Origin: Nitrospirota bacterium
Lineage (GTDB): Bacteria > Nitrospinota > Nitrospinia > Nitrospinales > VA-1
Assembly: GCA_003235465.1 (NCBI GenBank)
Contig: QJWD01000287.1
Coordinates: 1 to 7,424 of the forward strand
Length of the DNA stretch: 7,424 nucleotides
Direction of reading: 5' to 3'
Shown here in pieces: positions 6,580 to 7,424 of the stretch; position 1 is the stretch's first letter, and every line of letters begins with the position of its first letter. Below the pieces are notes generated by a model. That model did no database searches, was not told the origin of the DNA, and saw only the letters and a list, made by a program, of their open reading frames with translations. Both the position numbers and the translations under genes were made by a program.

Positions 6580-6972
6580 TTAGTTGATGTTGCCCGCCGG
6601 GTCCTGGGTGAAGGCGGGGGTGGTGCTCGCCATGTGCTGGGCCTGGGCGTTCCAGAAATCCTCAACGCCGTTATTGATGGTGATATTCACGTTCGCCGAC
6701 TGCATGAACCCGTACGAATTCGCCGCGATATTCAGGTCGCAGTCGGAGGTGCTGATGTTATCCCCCCAATAGGCCTTGCAGGCGAGGAACACATTGTGCA
6801 GGTTGGCGCGGGCGTCGGAGTCGTAGGCGCGCTGCTTGAACAAATTGAACTGTGGAATCGCGATGGCTGAAAGGACGCCAATGATGGCGATGACGATCAG
6901 GAGTTCGATCAGGGTGAAGCCGCGAGCGTTTCGCAACACGCGGCCAACAGGGCGCGAAAAAGGTCGAGTCAT
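6580..6972 (-). CDS. pilA: Type IV major-pilin-like protein
   Basis: The 130-residue precursor has a basic 18-residue leader (MTRPFSRPVGRVLRNARG), cut by the prepilin peptidase PilD after Gly18. The mature protein begins FTLIELLIVIAIIG, with Glu at +5 and the long hydrophobic N-terminal helix that packs in the pilus core and anchors the subunit in the inner membrane. The mature chain is short, 112 residues. Two cysteines, C65 (FLACKAYWGD) and C78 (STSDCDL), could form a disulfide in the globular part. Asn is frequent toward the C-terminus. The ATG at 6972 is chosen because it gives a normal class III leader; an upstream in-frame start at 7053 would add a long unsupported extension and overlap the promoter region. 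The Shine-Dalgarno is poor (CGGGA). No other pilus gene is in the window, so a minor pilin or a type II secretion pseudopilin remains possible. Confidence 0.9.
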   Translation of the reverse strand: MTRPFSRPVGRVLRNARGFTLIELLIVIAIIGVLSAIAIPQFNLFKQRAYDSDARANLHNVFLACKAYWGDNISTSDCDLNIAANSYGFMQSANVNITINNGVEDFWNAQAQHMASTTPAFTQDPAGNIN

Positions 6973-6974
6973 TA

Positions 6975-7017
6975 TCGTATCCCGAGGTTTGTTTAAGTTT
7001 GAAGGGACAGGATACGA
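6975..7017 (-). promoter_or_regulatory. Inverted repeat next to the pilin start (possible translational hairpin or operator)
   Basis: On the minus strand TCGTATCC (7017-7010) and GGATACGA (6982-6975) are a perfect 8-bp inverted repeat separated by 27 bases. The second arm ends two bases before the pilin ATG and covers the only Shine-Dalgarno-like bases. As RNA it would hide the ribosome-binding region; as DNA it could be a regulator site. Confidence 0.45.
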
Positions 7018-7044
7018 ATCCATTGTCAAGACCCTGTCAAGGCC
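7011..7044 (-). promoter_or_regulatory. Candidate pilin promoter with paired TTGACA motifs
   Basis: On the minus strand two CTTGACA copies lie 11 bases apart, about one helical turn. The upstream perfect -35 (TTGACA) is followed after 17 bases by TCGTAT, a weak 3/6 -10 box. An AT-rich tract with the palindrome GAATTAATTC (7056-7065) lies just upstream and could serve as an UP element. No GG/GC-spaced sigma-54 site, often used by pilA genes, is present. Confidence 0.4.
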
Positions 7045-7100
7045 GCGCAACAAATGAATTAATTCGAGTTATTTTTGTAAGGCAGGGGAAGCGGGTGTCT

Positions 7101-7164
7101 GGGCGGGAAAACGCCCTCCATGGGCGGCATGCGTGCGCATCGCCCACGCTTACCCGGCGTGGGC
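7101..7164 (-). terminator. Hairpin cluster after the small gene (terminator candidate)
   Basis: Three stems follow the stop of the small protein on the minus strand: GCCCACGC/GCGTGGGC (7164-7142, 8 bp perfect, 7-base loop), ATGCG/CGCAT (7140-7129), and GGGCG/CGCCC (7116-7101) with a TTTT in its loop. The first is the strongest hairpin in the window. No T-run follows directly, so termination efficiency is uncertain. Confidence 0.4.
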
Positions 7165-7180
7165 TCCGGGGCCAGGGGGG

Positions 7181-7411
7181 TCAATCCATTTTAAGCAGGT
7201 TTCTCGTCAGCGAATCGATGTCGAATTTCTTGTCGATTCTGAGCGTGATCTTGTCGTCCACCGCCATGCCGGATTTTTTGAACTCTTCCAGGCCGAGCGT
7301 CAGCTCAACATGCTCCTCGGTTTCCGGCAGCCAGATGGTGACGCTGCGGAACTGGTCGGCCTTGTTGGGCGGCGAGGTGATTTCGGTGATTTCTCCATCG
7401 AGATTGATCAT
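7181..7411 (-). CDS. Small unrecognised acidic/charged protein (76 residues)
   Basis: I do not recognise this family. The ATG at 7411 has AAGGA eight bases upstream, and the ORF ends at a TGA followed by a hairpin cluster, so it looks like a real gene. The protein (MINLDGEITEIT...) has no signal peptide, membrane segment or cysteine. Alternating hydrophobic stretches (FRSVTIWLPE at about 21-30, HVELTLGLEEF at 34-44, DKITLRIDKKFDID at 53-66) suggest a small beta-rich domain with a short C-terminal helix (SLTRNLLKMD). It could be OB-like or a small regulatory fold; this is a guess from the strand pattern. It sits 209 bases upstream of the pilin on the same strand, but the hairpins argue for a separate transcript. 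Confidence 0.72.
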   Translation of the reverse strand: MINLDGEITEITSPPNKADQFRSVTIWLPETEEHVELTLGLEEFKKSGMAVDDKITLRIDKKFDIDSLTRNLLKMD

Positions 7412-7424
7412 GGTCTTATCCTTA

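Noticed and set aside
6531..6870. Plus-strand AGGAGGTG followed by a TTG-started frame antisense to the pilin
   Set aside because: The Shine-Dalgarno match is good, but the protein has no motif and the opposite strand encodes an unmistakable pilin.
7038..7053. Sigma-54-like site upstream of the pilin (TTGCGCGGCCTTGACA)
   Set aside because: It resembles the consensus overall but lacks the essential GG at -24 and GC at -12.

Overview
The window is a compact, GC-rich stretch of bacterial chromosome with ordinary gene spacing and no mobile element, CRISPR array, tRNA or rRNA that I can see. A class III (type IV pilin) signal peptide, a DjlA-type membrane co-chaperone and an RlmM-type rRNA methyltransferase point to a Gram-negative bacterium. 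The pilin is short and has the 'ACKAYW' type of sequence, which from memory fits deltaproteobacterial, Nitrospirota or Nitrospinota-like lineages. That placement is inference, and the genus cannot be read from this window.

Layout from left to right. At the left edge a Lys/Ala-rich, histone H1-like protein (minus strand, GTG start at 164) runs off the window. A gene-free stretch of about 320 bases follows, with candidate promoter elements. Next is a Dabb-domain protein (489-776, minus), then the only plus-strand gene, a DjlA-like J-domain co-chaperone (939-1655), which is divergent from the Dabb gene and convergent with the next block. The rest is read on the minus strand, from high to low coordinates: a small unrecognised protein (7411-7181), a type IV pilin (6972-6580), an RlmM-like 2'-O-methyltransferase (6429-5482), thiamine-monophosphate kinase ThiL (5400-4345), and two tandem CNNM/CorC-type membrane proteins (4265-2961 and 2961-1687) joined by a one-base TGATG overlap.

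How the genes relate. The two CNNM paralogues are almost certainly co-expressed, and they may act as a pair in divalent-cation (Mg2+/Co2+) handling at the inner membrane. rlmM, thiL and the CNNM pair lie in one direction with gaps of about 80 bases and could form a loose operon; a perfect TATAAT at 6501-6506 is a good candidate promoter for it. The pilin has a long leader with a paired TTGACA motif and an 8-bp inverted repeat whose proximal arm lies just upstream of the start codon.

No clearly new multi-gene system is visible. The signals most worth a second look are the pilin leader structure, the histone-like protein at the left edge with a short overlapping upstream ORF, and the small unrecognised protein at the right edge.
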